DNA of 64,000 nt from assembly GCA_017395045.1 (NCBI GenBank), contig JAFPWG010000015.1, forward strand, positions 18,146 to 82,145, given 5' to 3'. Origin of the DNA: Bacteroidales bacterium. GTDB lineage: Bacteria > Bacteroidota > Bacteroidia > Bacteroidales > UBA932. The notes beneath the pieces are model-generated. The model was not told the DNA's origin, made no database searches, and was given only the letters and a program-made list of their open reading frames with translations. Both the position numbers and the translations under genes were made by a program. Position 1 is the stretch's first letter. The number at the start of each line of letters is the position of its first letter. Below, in pieces: positions 17,647 through 27,400 of this stretch.

Positions 17647-20403
17647 CTATTCGCCAGCCGGAAGCTCGCAAATATTACCGTCAAAGTCCACGCGGGCAGC
17701 CTTGAAGGCGTCGCCCAGGGCACGGACCTGGCGGACGGAGGAACCGTCCATCTGGCTCATGGAATCCCAGTCGATGTCGTTGTTGCCGGCGCGGTCGATC
17801 ATGTAGCTGTTGTCCGGCTCATCGGTGAAGCGCCAGTAGCTGAACAGGCCTTCGGAGTCGCTCGGAACGTCGCACAGACCGGCCACGATCTCGGACTGGC
17901 TGCGGGCCACGGTCCACACGCGGACGTAATCGATGAAGCCGTCGAAGAGCTGGCTGGTGCAATAGCCCGTGTCATCCCAGCGCTCGTCCCAGGACATACC
18001 CCACTCGAGACGCTCGAAGTTGAAGGACTGATGGGAATTCATCGCATAGGAGTTGATGAATTCACCGTTGTCGTAGATGCTGATGTTGGTACCGTCCATC
18101 ACGGCGGAGAGGGTGTGCCACATGCCGGCCTCGAAGATGTACGGCGTGCTCTCGCCCTGCTTGGTGACCTGCGGCTCGCTGCCGATCAGGTAGGAAGCGG
18201 AGAGGTGGAGCTGACCCTTGCCGGCGTTGCTGCCGTTGGAGAAACGGAGCATCACGCCGTGCTCGCTGCGGTCCTCGACCGCACCGAGGCGGTTGGGCAT
18301 ACCGGGCTCGTGCCAGCTGTTGGCGTAGAAGTGCCATTCGATGGTGGCGTTGGTCAGCTCGGTCGGGTTTTCGAGCAGCCAGTTCTCGGAGAGTTCCGGG
18401 GTAATCTTGAACACCTTGCCGGTGAGTGTCTCACCGCCGGGCTGAGGACCGGGACCGGGCTGGTCGCCGCTACCCTTCTCGCGGTAGCAGATGCCTTCCA
18501 TACCGGCGTCAGCCAGGGTCTTCCAGGCAGCCGCAGCGGCATCGCCGTTGTCCTTGCGGTTGCCATTGCCGTCCCAGCAGTCGGTGAAATCAAGGCTCTG
18601 GGCCTCGTTCACCGTATTGGCGACATACTTGTCCTCGGCACCGTTGAAGACCCAGTTGGCAGCGAGACCTTCGGCCTTGCCGGCGGGCACTTCGCACAGG
18701 GTGGCGGTGATGTCCTCCACGCTCAGGGCACGGTTCCAGACACGGGCGAAGCCGATGTAGCCGTTGAACGCCTGGGCGAGCGGCCAGTTGCTGCCGTCAT
18801 CCCAAGTCATGGAGATGTCGAAGCGGTTCAGATCCCAGCTGTCAGCCGGGCGGGCATTGTAGGAGGCGATGAGTTCATCGTCGTCATAGACGTGGACCTG
18901 GGTTCCGTCGCTGACGATAGTCATGACAACCCACTCGTTGAGGGGCCATACGTACGGGGCGTCGCCCTTGCGGACCTGCTCCTGGTTCACACCGAAGACA
19001 CCGGCGTTGAGGCACAGCTGACCGTCGGCGTCACCATCGTTGGAGAAGCGGAACAGGACGGACTTGCTTTCGTCGGCATTGGCGAACTCGCCGAGACGGT
19101 TGCTGTACAGGGTACGGCCCTGGGCATCCTTCTCGTTGAACTTGTGGTCGTTCCAGTGCTTGGAGAAGAACTTCACCTGCAGCGTGACATTGCCGGGATT
19201 CACGGAAATCGGGGTGTCCCAGATGAAGGTGGAATTCACCTTATAGTCGGAGATGTCGAACACCTTGTCCCAGCCGGCCGGGGTGTAGGGCTCCATCTCG
19301 GGCTTGGGCTCGGCCTCACCGGCCTTCTGGGCGATGGTGATGGTCTGGAGGACCTCCTCGGTGCCGGCGCGGACGATCTTCACTTCACCGGTACGGATTT
19401 CCTCGGTGGGGTTGTCGTCGACCTTGAGGACGATGGTGTAGTTCTGGGCGCGGGTCTCCACGAAGTGGATCCAGTCCACCTGCGGCTTCACCTCGAAAGC
19501 GAGGTTGGAGACGGCATGGGCTTCCACGACGGCGTCCTTCGCCTCGGCGATGTACTCGATGCTCTCGTCCGTGATCTCGAAGGTGTCGGGCTCGGCTTCA
19601 CCGCCGAAGGTGAGCTTGACGATGGAGGTCAGGCCGACCTGGGAGTCGGCATAGGCCAGGGCGGAACCCTTGACGACGGCGAGCGGGGTGACGGTGATCT
19701 TTTCGGCGTCGACCGTAGCGTCATAGTTGGCGTCGGTGAACACGTCCACGACGGTATTCGCGGTCTTGTTCTCCACGGTGTAGGGAATCTCGAACGGATT
19801 GGTGCTGGTCACGGCATACTGGGTCTTCGCGATGACGAGCTTGAAGGCCTTCGCGAAGGGAATCTCGATGGTACTGTTGTCGTCCAGGGTGAGGACCACA
19901 GCCTTGTCGGTGACCTTGATATCCTTGAAGATGGCATCGCCGAGGCCGCCGCCCATGGCGCCGACATCGGTCTTCTTGCCATCCACGGTGACGAACAGGT
20001 GACCGTTCTCCACGGAGAAGGACGGGGTCTGGCCCACAGGGAGATCCTTGCCGTCGACCTGGATGATCTGGCCGTTCAGCGCCCAGCAGAGAACGCCGGC
20101 GGAGTTGCGGACGACGGAGAGGTTGGTCTCGGCGCCGGCACCGGCGATTTCGAAGGTCACGACCTGGCCGGTCGTGTAGGTGACGGTCACACCGACGACC
20201 TTTCCGTCCTTGGTGAGTTCCTCGACCTTCTGGACGAACATGCCGTCGTTGGTCGCGCTCTGGATGGCCTTCATGTTGGCCTCCAGGTTGCCCACCTTGG
20301 TCTCGAGCGTGGTGACCCGGTTGCGCAGCTCGGAGTCGTCATACTCCCGGGCGCACCCCACGAGGAGGAGCCCCAGTGCGAAAGCAGTAAATAACTTTTT
20401 CAT
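17647..20403 (-). CDS. Surface glycan-binding lipoprotein (DUF4988, BACON-like and two LamG-like domains)
   Basis: A lipoprotein of about 918 residues with signal MKKLFTAFALGLLLVGC. After Cys17 comes a heptad-rich stretch (DDSELRNRVTTLETKVGNLEANMKAIQ) like the start of DUF4988 proteins, then beta-rich repeats, then a BACON/Ig-like segment (about 290-365, WIHFVETRAQNYTIVLKVDDN). Two concanavalin/LamG-type domains follow (about 375-590 and 630-850), separated by a Gly/Pro linker (GSGDQPGPGPQPGGE). No catalytic residues are evident. It is the last gene of the SusCD operon and probably binds the N-glycan or glycoprotein at the cell surface. The first ATG (20424) is possible but the MKK start at 20403 fits the signal better. 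Confidence 0.85.
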   Translation of the reverse strand: MKKLFTAFALGLLLVGCAREYDDSELRNRVTTLETKVGNLEANMKAIQSATNDGMFVQKVEELTKDGKVVGVTVTYTTGQVVTFEIAGAGAETNLSVVRNSAGVLCWALNGQIIQVDGKDLPVGQTPSFSVENGHLFVTVDGKKTDVGAMGGGLGDAIFKDIKVTDKAVVLTLDDNSTIEIPFAKAFKLVIAKTQYAVTSTNPFEIPYTVENKTANTVVDVFTDANYDATVDAEKITVTPLAVVKGSALAYADSQVGLTSIVKLTFGGEAEPDTFEITDESIEYIAEAKDAVVEAHAVSNLAFEVKPQVDWIHFVETRAQNYTIVLKVDDNPTEEIRTGEVKIVRAGTEEVLQTITIAQKAGEAEPKPEMEPYTPAGWDKVFDISDYKVNSTFIWDTPISVNPGNVTLQVKFFSKHWNDHKFNEKDAQGRTLYSNRLGEFANADESKSVLFRFSNDGDADGQLCLNAGVFGVNQEQVRKGDAPYVWPLNEWVVMTIVSDGTQVHVYDDDELIASYNARPADSWDLNRFDISMTWDDGSNWPLAQAFNGYIGFARVWNRALSVEDITATLCEVPAGKAEGLAANWVFNGAEDKYVANTVNEAQSLDFTDCWDGNGNRKDNGDAAAAAWKTLADAGMEGICYREKGSGDQPGPGPQPGGETLTGKVFKITPELSENWLLENPTELTNATIEWHFYANSWHEPGMPNRLGAVEDRSEHGVMLRFSNGSNAGKGQLHLSASYLIGSEPQVTKQGESTPYIFEAGMWHTLSAVMDGTNISIYDNGEFINSYAMNSHQSFNFERLEWGMSWDERWDDTGYCTSQLFDGFIDYVRVWTVARSQSEIVAGLCDVPSDSEGLFSYWRFTDEPDNSYMIDRAGNNDIDWDSMSQMDGSSVRQVRALGDAFKAARVDFDGNICELPAGE

Positions 20404-20424
20404 GGAATTATCAGTTTTGTTCAT

Positions 20425-21666
20425 TTATTGTGCACACTTGTTCTTTTCGTCCTTGACCCAGACGATGGAGGCCCCGGCTTCGGGGGTGGTTACGTAGTCG
20501 GATTCGTTCTTCTGGCGCTCGGACTTGTCCCAGTCCATGTCGTTGCCGGCGACGGAATCGTGGAAGATGTGGCCTTCGCCTTCGTTCATCTTCCAGTAGC
20601 CGACGAGGCCCTCGGACTTGGGATCCACCGAACACTGCGTGGAGGCGATGTCGCTGGCGCTGCGGGCAATGTTCCAGATGCGCATCTCGGCCATGCGGCC
20701 GGTGTAGCTCTGGGAAGAACCGTAGCCACCCCAGGACATGCCGATCTCGAAGCGGTTCAGGTTGAAAGCCTGGTTGCCGGAGACGGAATTCTCGGTGGGG
20801 GTGTCCTTCTCGCCGTTGATGTAGACGCTCATGTTGGAGCCGTCCCAGACGATGGAGATCATGTACCACTGGTTCTGCTCGAAGGAGCCGGTGGCCGGGT
20901 CGCCGGTGGAACCGGTGACGTAACGGCCGGAGGGCGCCACGATGTCCAGGGTCTTCCAAGGCTTGCCGTTCTCGTTGAAGCGGAGCAGCACCTGGCCGCC
21001 GCCGTCTTCGTTCCAGCAGCAGAACCGGCACAGCTGGTCGTTGCCGCGGGACTTCATGTTGTACGGATGGGCCTTGATCTCGAGGGTCCAGGTGTTCAGG
21101 CTGTAACCGGCGCCGAGGCTGTGCGTGGAGTATACGCCGATGCCCGGGATGTCCAGGGAGAAGGTCTCCATGGTCTTTCCGATCTTGATGAACAGGTTCT
21201 TGGAGGCGTCCAGGATATCGGCCTTGCCACCGTCCATATAGGCGACGGCGAGCGGAATCACGTAGTTGACGCCTTCCTGGATGAACGAGTTGTCACGCAG
21301 GGTGACGGAGGTCATCGGGGAGGTCGCGGTTCCCTTCTTGATGGTGACGAATTCGTCGTTGATCACGAAGGTGTTGCGCGGGACGGCGGCGTAGTTCGTC
21401 TTGTTCACGGCGTTGTAACGGACGACGGCCAGGCTGTCATAGGCGATATGGACCTGGACGTCCTCTTGGGCGACGCCCGTCAGGGAGACGGAGAAGTTGT
21501 AGGAGATCGGAATCTCGTCCGCCAGGATCTGGTCCTTGGAAATCGGCGAGGCGTCGGTTCCGGTGATGATGGCGATCTCCTGGCCATAGTCGAAATGGTC
21601 GGCCTTCTGGGTGCACGCGGCGAGGCAAAGGGCCGCGGCGGAAAGGAGTAAAATATACTTTTTCAT
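20425..21666 (-). CDS. DUF1735 + LamG-like surface lipoprotein
   Basis: A 413-residue lipoprotein with signal MKKYILLLSAAALCLAAC. The N-terminal half (about 25-165) has the DUF1735 pattern: YNFSVSLTG, a strand with VRYNAVNKTNYAAVP, and FIQEGVNYVIPLAV. The C-terminal half (about 170-395) is a LamG/concanavalin-like lectin fold: WYMISIVWDGSNMSVYINGE, then MAEMRIWNIARSASDI and GLVGYWKMNEGEGHIF. It lies 21 bases upstream of the second glycan-binding gene and 10 bases after GH18. DUF1735 proteins commonly accompany GH18-containing SusCD loci for host glycoprotein use, so glycan binding is the likely role. Confidence 0.88.
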   Translation of the reverse strand: MKKYILLLSAAALCLAACTQKADHFDYGQEIAIITGTDASPISKDQILADEIPISYNFSVSLTGVAQEDVQVHIAYDSLAVVRYNAVNKTNYAAVPRNTFVINDEFVTIKKGTATSPMTSVTLRDNSFIQEGVNYVIPLAVAYMDGGKADILDASKNLFIKIGKTMETFSLDIPGIGVYSTHSLGAGYSLNTWTLEIKAHPYNMKSRGNDQLCRFCCWNEDGGGQVLLRFNENGKPWKTLDIVAPSGRYVTGSTGDPATGSFEQNQWYMISIVWDGSNMSVYINGEKDTPTENSVSGNQAFNLNRFEIGMSWGGYGSSQSYTGRMAEMRIWNIARSASDIASTQCSVDPKSEGLVGYWKMNEGEGHIFHDSVAGNDMDWDKSERQKNESDYVTTPEAGASIVWVKDEKNKCAQ

Positions 21667-21676
21667 AAGGCGCGTC

Positions 21677-22813
21677 TTACTTGGCAGGGTTCACGATCTG
21701 GATGGCGCGGCGAAGGAAGGCGTAATTCTGGTAGTTGCCGGAATAGCCCTTCTTCTGGAGCGCGTCCACGCCGTTGTCATAGTCGTTGTCGATGTAGTAG
21801 GCACCAAAGCCGCCTTCACCGTTGCTGGCTTCGTTGGCATAGCGGGCATAGTGCTCCAGGGTGTACATCTTCGCGCCGCCCTCGGTGGTCATCGAGGTAG
21901 GGTAGCCGCCGTTGAGGTAGTTCGGGCCGTCCCCGGAGGACTGCTCGTACTGCTCGCAGTAGACCATCTTGGATTCGGGGCACCAGCCGGGGCCGCCGAC
22001 ACCGGAACCCTGCATGGAGTAGGCCTGTTTCACGAGATAGTCGATGTAGGGCTCGACATTGGCGTCGGGATAGCCGCCGAAGTAGTCGATGATCAGGAGC
22101 TTGGAAGGGTCGGAACCCTTCGGGCCGAAATACTTGCCCACTTCGTCGATGACCCAGAAAATCTGCTGGGAACCCCAGCCTTCATAGTCGAAGTCCACGC
22201 CGTCCAGGCCATGGGTGTTCACGATGTCCACCACGAGACGGCCGTAAGCGCGGATGCTTTCCTCGTTGCCGCCCTCCACCTTCCAGTACTTGCCGTCCAG
22301 TTCGAACTCCTGGCCATAGTGGGAGGCGTCGGCGTGCATCACGAAACGGGTACCCTTCACTTTCTGGCAGTACTCAAGGTCCGCATAGGCGTTCGGGGAA
22401 TAATCATAGGTGTGCATCGGGGCGCGCTCGATCTCGCCGGTTTCGGGGTTCTTCACGTTGCCGTAGAAGCAGGCGTCGGTGTACTCCTCCTTCATGGGCG
22501 TGCCCATCCAGAGGTTCACGATGTCCAGCGAATCCGGCAGGGCCATCAGGCGCGGGCGCATCGTCTTGTATTCGATGAAGAGGCTGGTCGCGCCTTCCGG
22601 CGGGGCCCAGCGGGCAAAGTACACGTAGGAGATGGTGTGCTTGGACTCCTTCCACGCGCGGAGATCCTGGTAGTAGGGATCCTGCGCGTCCTTTTCGAGG
22701 TCGTACGTGTTGAAATGCTGGATTTCAAGCTTCTCCACCTTGGTGTCGCAGCTCTGGACCGCAAGAAGGGCCAGGGCGACAGGGATTATGCTCAGTATCT
22801 TTTTCATTTTCAC
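21677..22813 (-). CDS. GH18 endo-beta-N-acetylglucosaminidase (lipoprotein)
   Basis: A 378-residue GH18 protein. The catalytic DxxDxDxE signature is intact as LDGVDFDYEG, with Asp204, Asp207, Asp209 and the acid Glu211. Endo-beta-N-acetylglucosaminidases of this type (EndoF/EndoH-like, BT3987-like) cut the chitobiose core and release N-glycans from glycoproteins. The signal MKMKKILSIIPVALALLAVQSC gives a lipoprotein, presumably surface exposed. It lies between SusD (6-base gap) and the DUF1735 lipoprotein. Many GH18-like proteins in such operons are catalytically dead binders; this one is not, by motif. Confidence 0.92.
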   Translation of the reverse strand: MKMKKILSIIPVALALLAVQSCDTKVEKLEIQHFNTYDLEKDAQDPYYQDLRAWKESKHTISYVYFARWAPPEGATSLFIEYKTMRPRLMALPDSLDIVNLWMGTPMKEEYTDACFYGNVKNPETGEIERAPMHTYDYSPNAYADLEYCQKVKGTRFVMHADASHYGQEFELDGKYWKVEGGNEESIRAYGRLVVDIVNTHGLDGVDFDYEGWGSQQIFWVIDEVGKYFGPKGSDPSKLLIIDYFGGYPDANVEPYIDYLVKQAYSMQGSGVGGPGWCPESKMVYCEQYEQSSGDGPNYLNGGYPTSMTTEGGAKMYTLEHYARYANEASNGEGGFGAYYIDNDYDNGVDALQKKGYSGNYQNYAFLRRAIQIVNPAK

Positions 22814-22819
22814 GCGTCA

Positions 22820-24403
22820 TTAATTGTTGAACGGCTTGGCATCCCACCACAGGCGCACGCCTGCGTTGTCCACACCACCGAGGGCCTCGACGCCGGAGGC
22901 ATAGCCTTCGGGGTTGTCGGTCTGCTCGGAGACGGGGTAGGGGACGCGGCGGATGCCCTGGTCGGTATTCACGATTCCGTTGGAGAAGTTGTTCGCCGGG
23001 GCGATCAGGACCGGGTAATGGAGGCGGCGGTATTCCGCCCAGGCCTCGGCGCTGTTCGGGAACAGGGCGATCCATTTCTGGGTGGCGATCTTCTCAAGCT
23101 TCTGCTCGTCGGAATCACCGTTGTTCCAGGCGATCGTGACGGTGGAAGGAGCGTTGGCATGGGCACGGGCAACGTTGTCGCGGAAAGCGGCCGGCTGGGC
23201 CGTCTTGTTCGCGATGTAGTTGGCGGCGCCGTCGGCGCCCCACTCTTCGAAGGAGAGCTTGATGCCCTGCTCATAGAACTCCTGGGCAGTACCGCCCATG
23301 TTCCAGCCCTTCAGGGCGCCCTCGGCGCGGAGGAAGGCCACTTCGGCGGCGTTCAGCCAGCAGATCTTGTAGTTCCCGGCGTTCGGGGCGGAGACCTTCG
23401 CGGCGGTGTTCTTGTAGTTGGTCCAACTGGACGGGGAGATGCCCGGACGCACGCCGTGGAGCTTGCCGTCACCGGCGGGTTTGGCAATCAGGAACATGCG
23501 GGGATCGTTGAAGCCGTTCAGGTAGGCGTCCATGGAAGCGCCCATCTGGGTGTCGGCATCGTTGAAATCCACGTTGATGGCATAGATCGGATGGCGGACG
23601 CCGCTCTCGGAGATGACGGCGTTGCCGCTGTTGCTCTCGATGACGCCGAAGGGGCTGGCGAGGGATTTCTCGGCCTCCTCACGGGCGAGGGAAGGGTCGG
23701 CGTAACTCACGCGGAGGGCGAGGCGAAGACGCAGCGAATTGGCGAACTGGACCCATTTGACGGCGTCGCCGCCATAGACGAGGTCGTAGTCCTCGAGGAG
23801 CTTGGCTCCGGAGGCCGCCACTTTCTCAAGGATGTCGATGGACTCGTCGAGTTCGTCGAAGAACTGGAGGTAGACCTGGTCGAGCGGATCGTAGAGGTTG
23901 GAGAGGTCGCCTGTGTGGGAGTAGGCGATAGGGCCGTAATAGTCGGCCACCTGGTGCATCGAGGCCACTTTCAGGACCTTGGCGAGCGCCAGTTCATTCT
24001 CCATCCCGTATTCAAGGGCGGACTTCTCGAAGTTGGTGTAACCGCCCATAGCGTACTGGTACTTGACGGTGAACATGCGGCGATGCCAGCCGTCGTTCAC
24101 GTCCCAGCCGGCGTTGTGGCCGTCCCAGCCGGTAGGGGCCAGGTAGCCGCACCAGGTCTCGGCGCACAGGTTGTACATGATCTGGTAGTCGGAGTCCAGG
24201 TAAGTACCGTGCCGGTAGATGATGACGGAACGTTCGAGCTGCTGGAGCATGCCGCCGAGGGCGAGACCGTCCTGGGCCATCTGCTCGTCGCTGACGCCGA
24301 ACTGATTCTTGCTGATTTCCTCGAAATGCTTGGTGCAGCCTGCCAGGACGGCAATCGTCGCGGCCGCTGCAGTAAAGAGCTTAAAGATATTCTTCATTTT
24401 CAT
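22820..24403 (-). CDS. SusD/RagB family outer-membrane lipoprotein
   Basis: A 527-residue SusD homologue (SusD-like_2 type), the lid of the outer-membrane glycan transporter. The lipobox is LAGC with Cys23. SusD features include NQFGVSDEQMAQDGLALGGML near the N-terminus, tetratricopeptide-like helices (ALAKVLKVASMHQVADYYGPI, VKWVQFANSLRLRLALRVSY), the AEVAFLRAEGALKGW segment, and the C-terminal WIALFPNSAEAWAEYRRLHYP. It lies 11 bases downstream of the SusC-OmpA gene, the normal SusC-SusD order. Confidence 0.95.
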   Translation of the reverse strand: MKMKNIFKLFTAAAATIAVLAGCTKHFEEISKNQFGVSDEQMAQDGLALGGMLQQLERSVIIYRHGTYLDSDYQIMYNLCAETWCGYLAPTGWDGHNAGWDVNDGWHRRMFTVKYQYAMGGYTNFEKSALEYGMENELALAKVLKVASMHQVADYYGPIAYSHTGDLSNLYDPLDQVYLQFFDELDESIDILEKVAASGAKLLEDYDLVYGGDAVKWVQFANSLRLRLALRVSYADPSLAREEAEKSLASPFGVIESNSGNAVISESGVRHPIYAINVDFNDADTQMGASMDAYLNGFNDPRMFLIAKPAGDGKLHGVRPGISPSSWTNYKNTAAKVSAPNAGNYKICWLNAAEVAFLRAEGALKGWNMGGTAQEFYEQGIKLSFEEWGADGAANYIANKTAQPAAFRDNVARAHANAPSTVTIAWNNGDSDEQKLEKIATQKWIALFPNSAEAWAEYRRLHYPVLIAPANNFSNGIVNTDQGIRRVPYPVSEQTDNPEGYASGVEALGGVDNAGVRLWWDAKPFNN

Positions 24404-24414
24404 ACGGCTTTGAC

Positions 24415-27400
24415 TTATTTGACGATACAGACTGCGACACGGTTGGATTCAGGGCTCTGGGAAGCATCGCGGTCTCCGGCGACGGAGGCACGGGAGATGC
24501 GGTCCCGAGAGATGCCGGCATTCACGAGCATTTCCACGACCTTGAGGGCGCGCTGCTCGGAGAGTTCACGGTTGATCTCGTCGGTGCCGGTGCCGCTGTC
24601 GGCATAACCGGTGACGGTGATCTTCGCATCCGGGTTCTCGACGAGGACCTGGCAGATGCGGCCCAGCTTGAAGGCCTCTTCCGGACGGATTTCAGCCTTG
24701 CCGATCAGGAAGAAGAGATCGTCCTCGTAGGAATCGACCGGCGATCCCGTGGGGACTTTGACTTCCTTCACGACTTCCTTGACCACTTCCTTCTCCACGA
24801 CTTTCTCCACGACCTTCTCGACCACCTTGGGTTCGGAAGGAATGTAGACGGGAGCGCTTGCGGTCGGAGCGGCCTTGGAGGCGGTGCTGCCTCCGAAGTG
24901 GAGCTTCACGGCAAAGCCGAGGCTCCGGGTGGAAGGCTGCATGAAGTAGTCGACACCCTGGTTATAGGTGCCCACGTTGGAAGTCATCTCAGGATCGAAC
25001 GGAGCCTTGAGGTACAGCATGGCGAGGTTGTTGCCCACCACGGAGAGGGTGATTCCCTTGACCCAGGAACCGAGTTTCTTGACCGGGAGGTCATAGTTGA
25101 GGGAGAGTTCGGCGAGACGGGCGTTCGTGGCGGAATAGACATACTGGCTCATGATGCCGTGGCGGATGCCGAGGGTCTGGTAGTACCCCTGGACGTCGGA
25201 AGTCTTCATTCCGTTGAATTCGAAATACCCCTTCTCGCGGGCGTCGGCGGTATCCTGGGACACACCGTAGTAGTCGAGGATAGCCTGCGTCTTGGAGATG
25301 GCGATACCGCCCAGTCGGGCCGTGAACAACCAGTTCAGGGTGAGGCCGTTCCAGCCGAGGTGACCGCCCCAGGAGAGACGGTGCTTGGCATCGGTGGTGC
25401 CGGCGTAGATCATGTCTTTCTCGTCATAGTCGGCGATGATCATGCCGTCGGCGTTGAGGCGGTAGAAGCCGTGTTCGTCGGTGGCGATGGTGGTCACATA
25501 GACATCACCCAGGGTGCCGCCTTCGTACAGGAAGTTGTTCAGGCCGCCGAACCCGCCCATGGGCATTCCGTTGGCGCTGCTGGTCGTTCCTTTCTCCGGA
25601 TCCGTGAACTTGAGGTCCACGATCCTGTTCTTGTTCCAGGTCCAGGTAAGGTAGGTGCCGTAGTTCCACTTGCCGCGGTTGTCGTCGAAGCGGAGGGACA
25701 TCTCGATACCGGTGTTGTCCACGCGGCCGCCGTTCAGGTACATGTCCGTGTTGAGGGAAGTGGTGGTAATACGGGGATCGAAGAACTGGTTGAAGGTCTT
25801 CGCGTAGTAGTAAGTCGCATCGATCTGCAGCTTGCTGTCGAAGAAATGGATGTTCGTACCCAGTTCCCAGGACTTCGTGCGTTCGGGGACGAGCTTAGTA
25901 TTGCGGCGGCGGGCGCTGGTCGCAACGTTGCCGCTCACCTGCTCGTGGCGGGGATCCAGCAGGAACAGGGCCGGATCCGGGGCGTTACCCACCTCGGAGT
26001 AGGAGCCGCGGATCTTCCAGTAGGGGAAGAAGGAGCTCTTAAGACCCGGGAGGAGTTCGGTGACGATGCCGGAAAGGCCGATGGTCGGATAGGTGATGCC
26101 GCCGGCCGTCCAAAGGGCGGAATTCCAGTCCACCCGGTAGGTCATGTCCAGATAGACCTTGCTGCGATAGCCCAACTGGGCGTTCGCGAACACGGACTGG
26201 TTCTGGTAGCGGTAACCTGCCGAGGAAAGCAGCGTAGGGGAACTGTTCTGGTCGATGTTGGTGTAGTCGAACTTGTTGTTGACGCTCTTCAGCGGACCGG
26301 AGACGTTGTCGGTCCGGAAGGTGATGTCGTCGATGTTGGCACCCATCACGCCGGTGAGGTTGAACACGTTGTCGCCGAAGTACTTGTTGAAGGTGGCGAG
26401 GACTTCGCCGAACTTCTGCTCGGTGTACTGGTTCACACGGCCGTAGAAGCCGTGCTTGGAACCTTCGGTGAAGAGGGTGTTGGTGGAAGCGTCGAACTTG
26501 CGCTCCTGGACTTCATCCGTGCGGTCGTACTTGGCGCGGGCGCTCAGGGTCAGCCACTTGACAGGCTTGTAGGAGAGCTGTCCGGAACCCATCAGGCGGT
26601 TCTTCTGGTTCTGCCACTTCTGGTGCTCGGTGATCCAGTAGGGATTCTGCATCGAGTGCTCGAAGTCGTAGGGCCAGTACTGGGTCTTGATGTTGCGGCC
26701 GGCGTCATAACGCTCGTACACGCCCACCTTGGAGAAGTCGTCTCCCGCCGGGAACAGATACACCGGGACGATCGGGTTGCCGTATTCGCCCTGGGCGATC
26801 ATGTTCTGCTCGTTCACGCGGCCGTAGGTCATGTTCACATCCATCGTGAGGACGTCCTTCACCAGGTCGGTGGTGTTGCGGAAGGAGAGGTTGTAGCGGC
26901 CCACGTTGTTGTTGTGGACGATACCGCGGGCATTCGCGACGGCGGCGGAGACATAGGTCTGGCTGCGTTCCGTACCCGTGGACAGGGAGAGGGAGTTCAC
27001 CTCGTTCACACCCGTCTGGAAGAAATCGCGCGGGTTGTAGGTGGACGGGGTGTCCAGCTTCGCGCCCCAGCTGTAGTAGGAACCGGGGGAGGAAGGACCG
27101 TAGGTGTTCTGGAACTGCGGCATCACGTACGCACGGGAGAAGGTGGTGGAGTTCGAGTAGTCGATGTCCAGCCGGTCCTTGCCGCCCTTCTTGGTGGTGA
27201 TGATGATGACACCGTTCGCTGCATTGGCGCCGTACAGGGCCGCCGCGGACGGACCGGAGAGGACGGAGATCGACTCGATGTCGTCCTGGTTCAGGGAACC
27301 GAGCACGTCACCGGTCTGGCCGGCGCCGGCATAGACGCCCTCGGGCTGGGCGCCGCGCAGGGACTGCATCGGGATACCGTCGATCACATACAACGCATTG

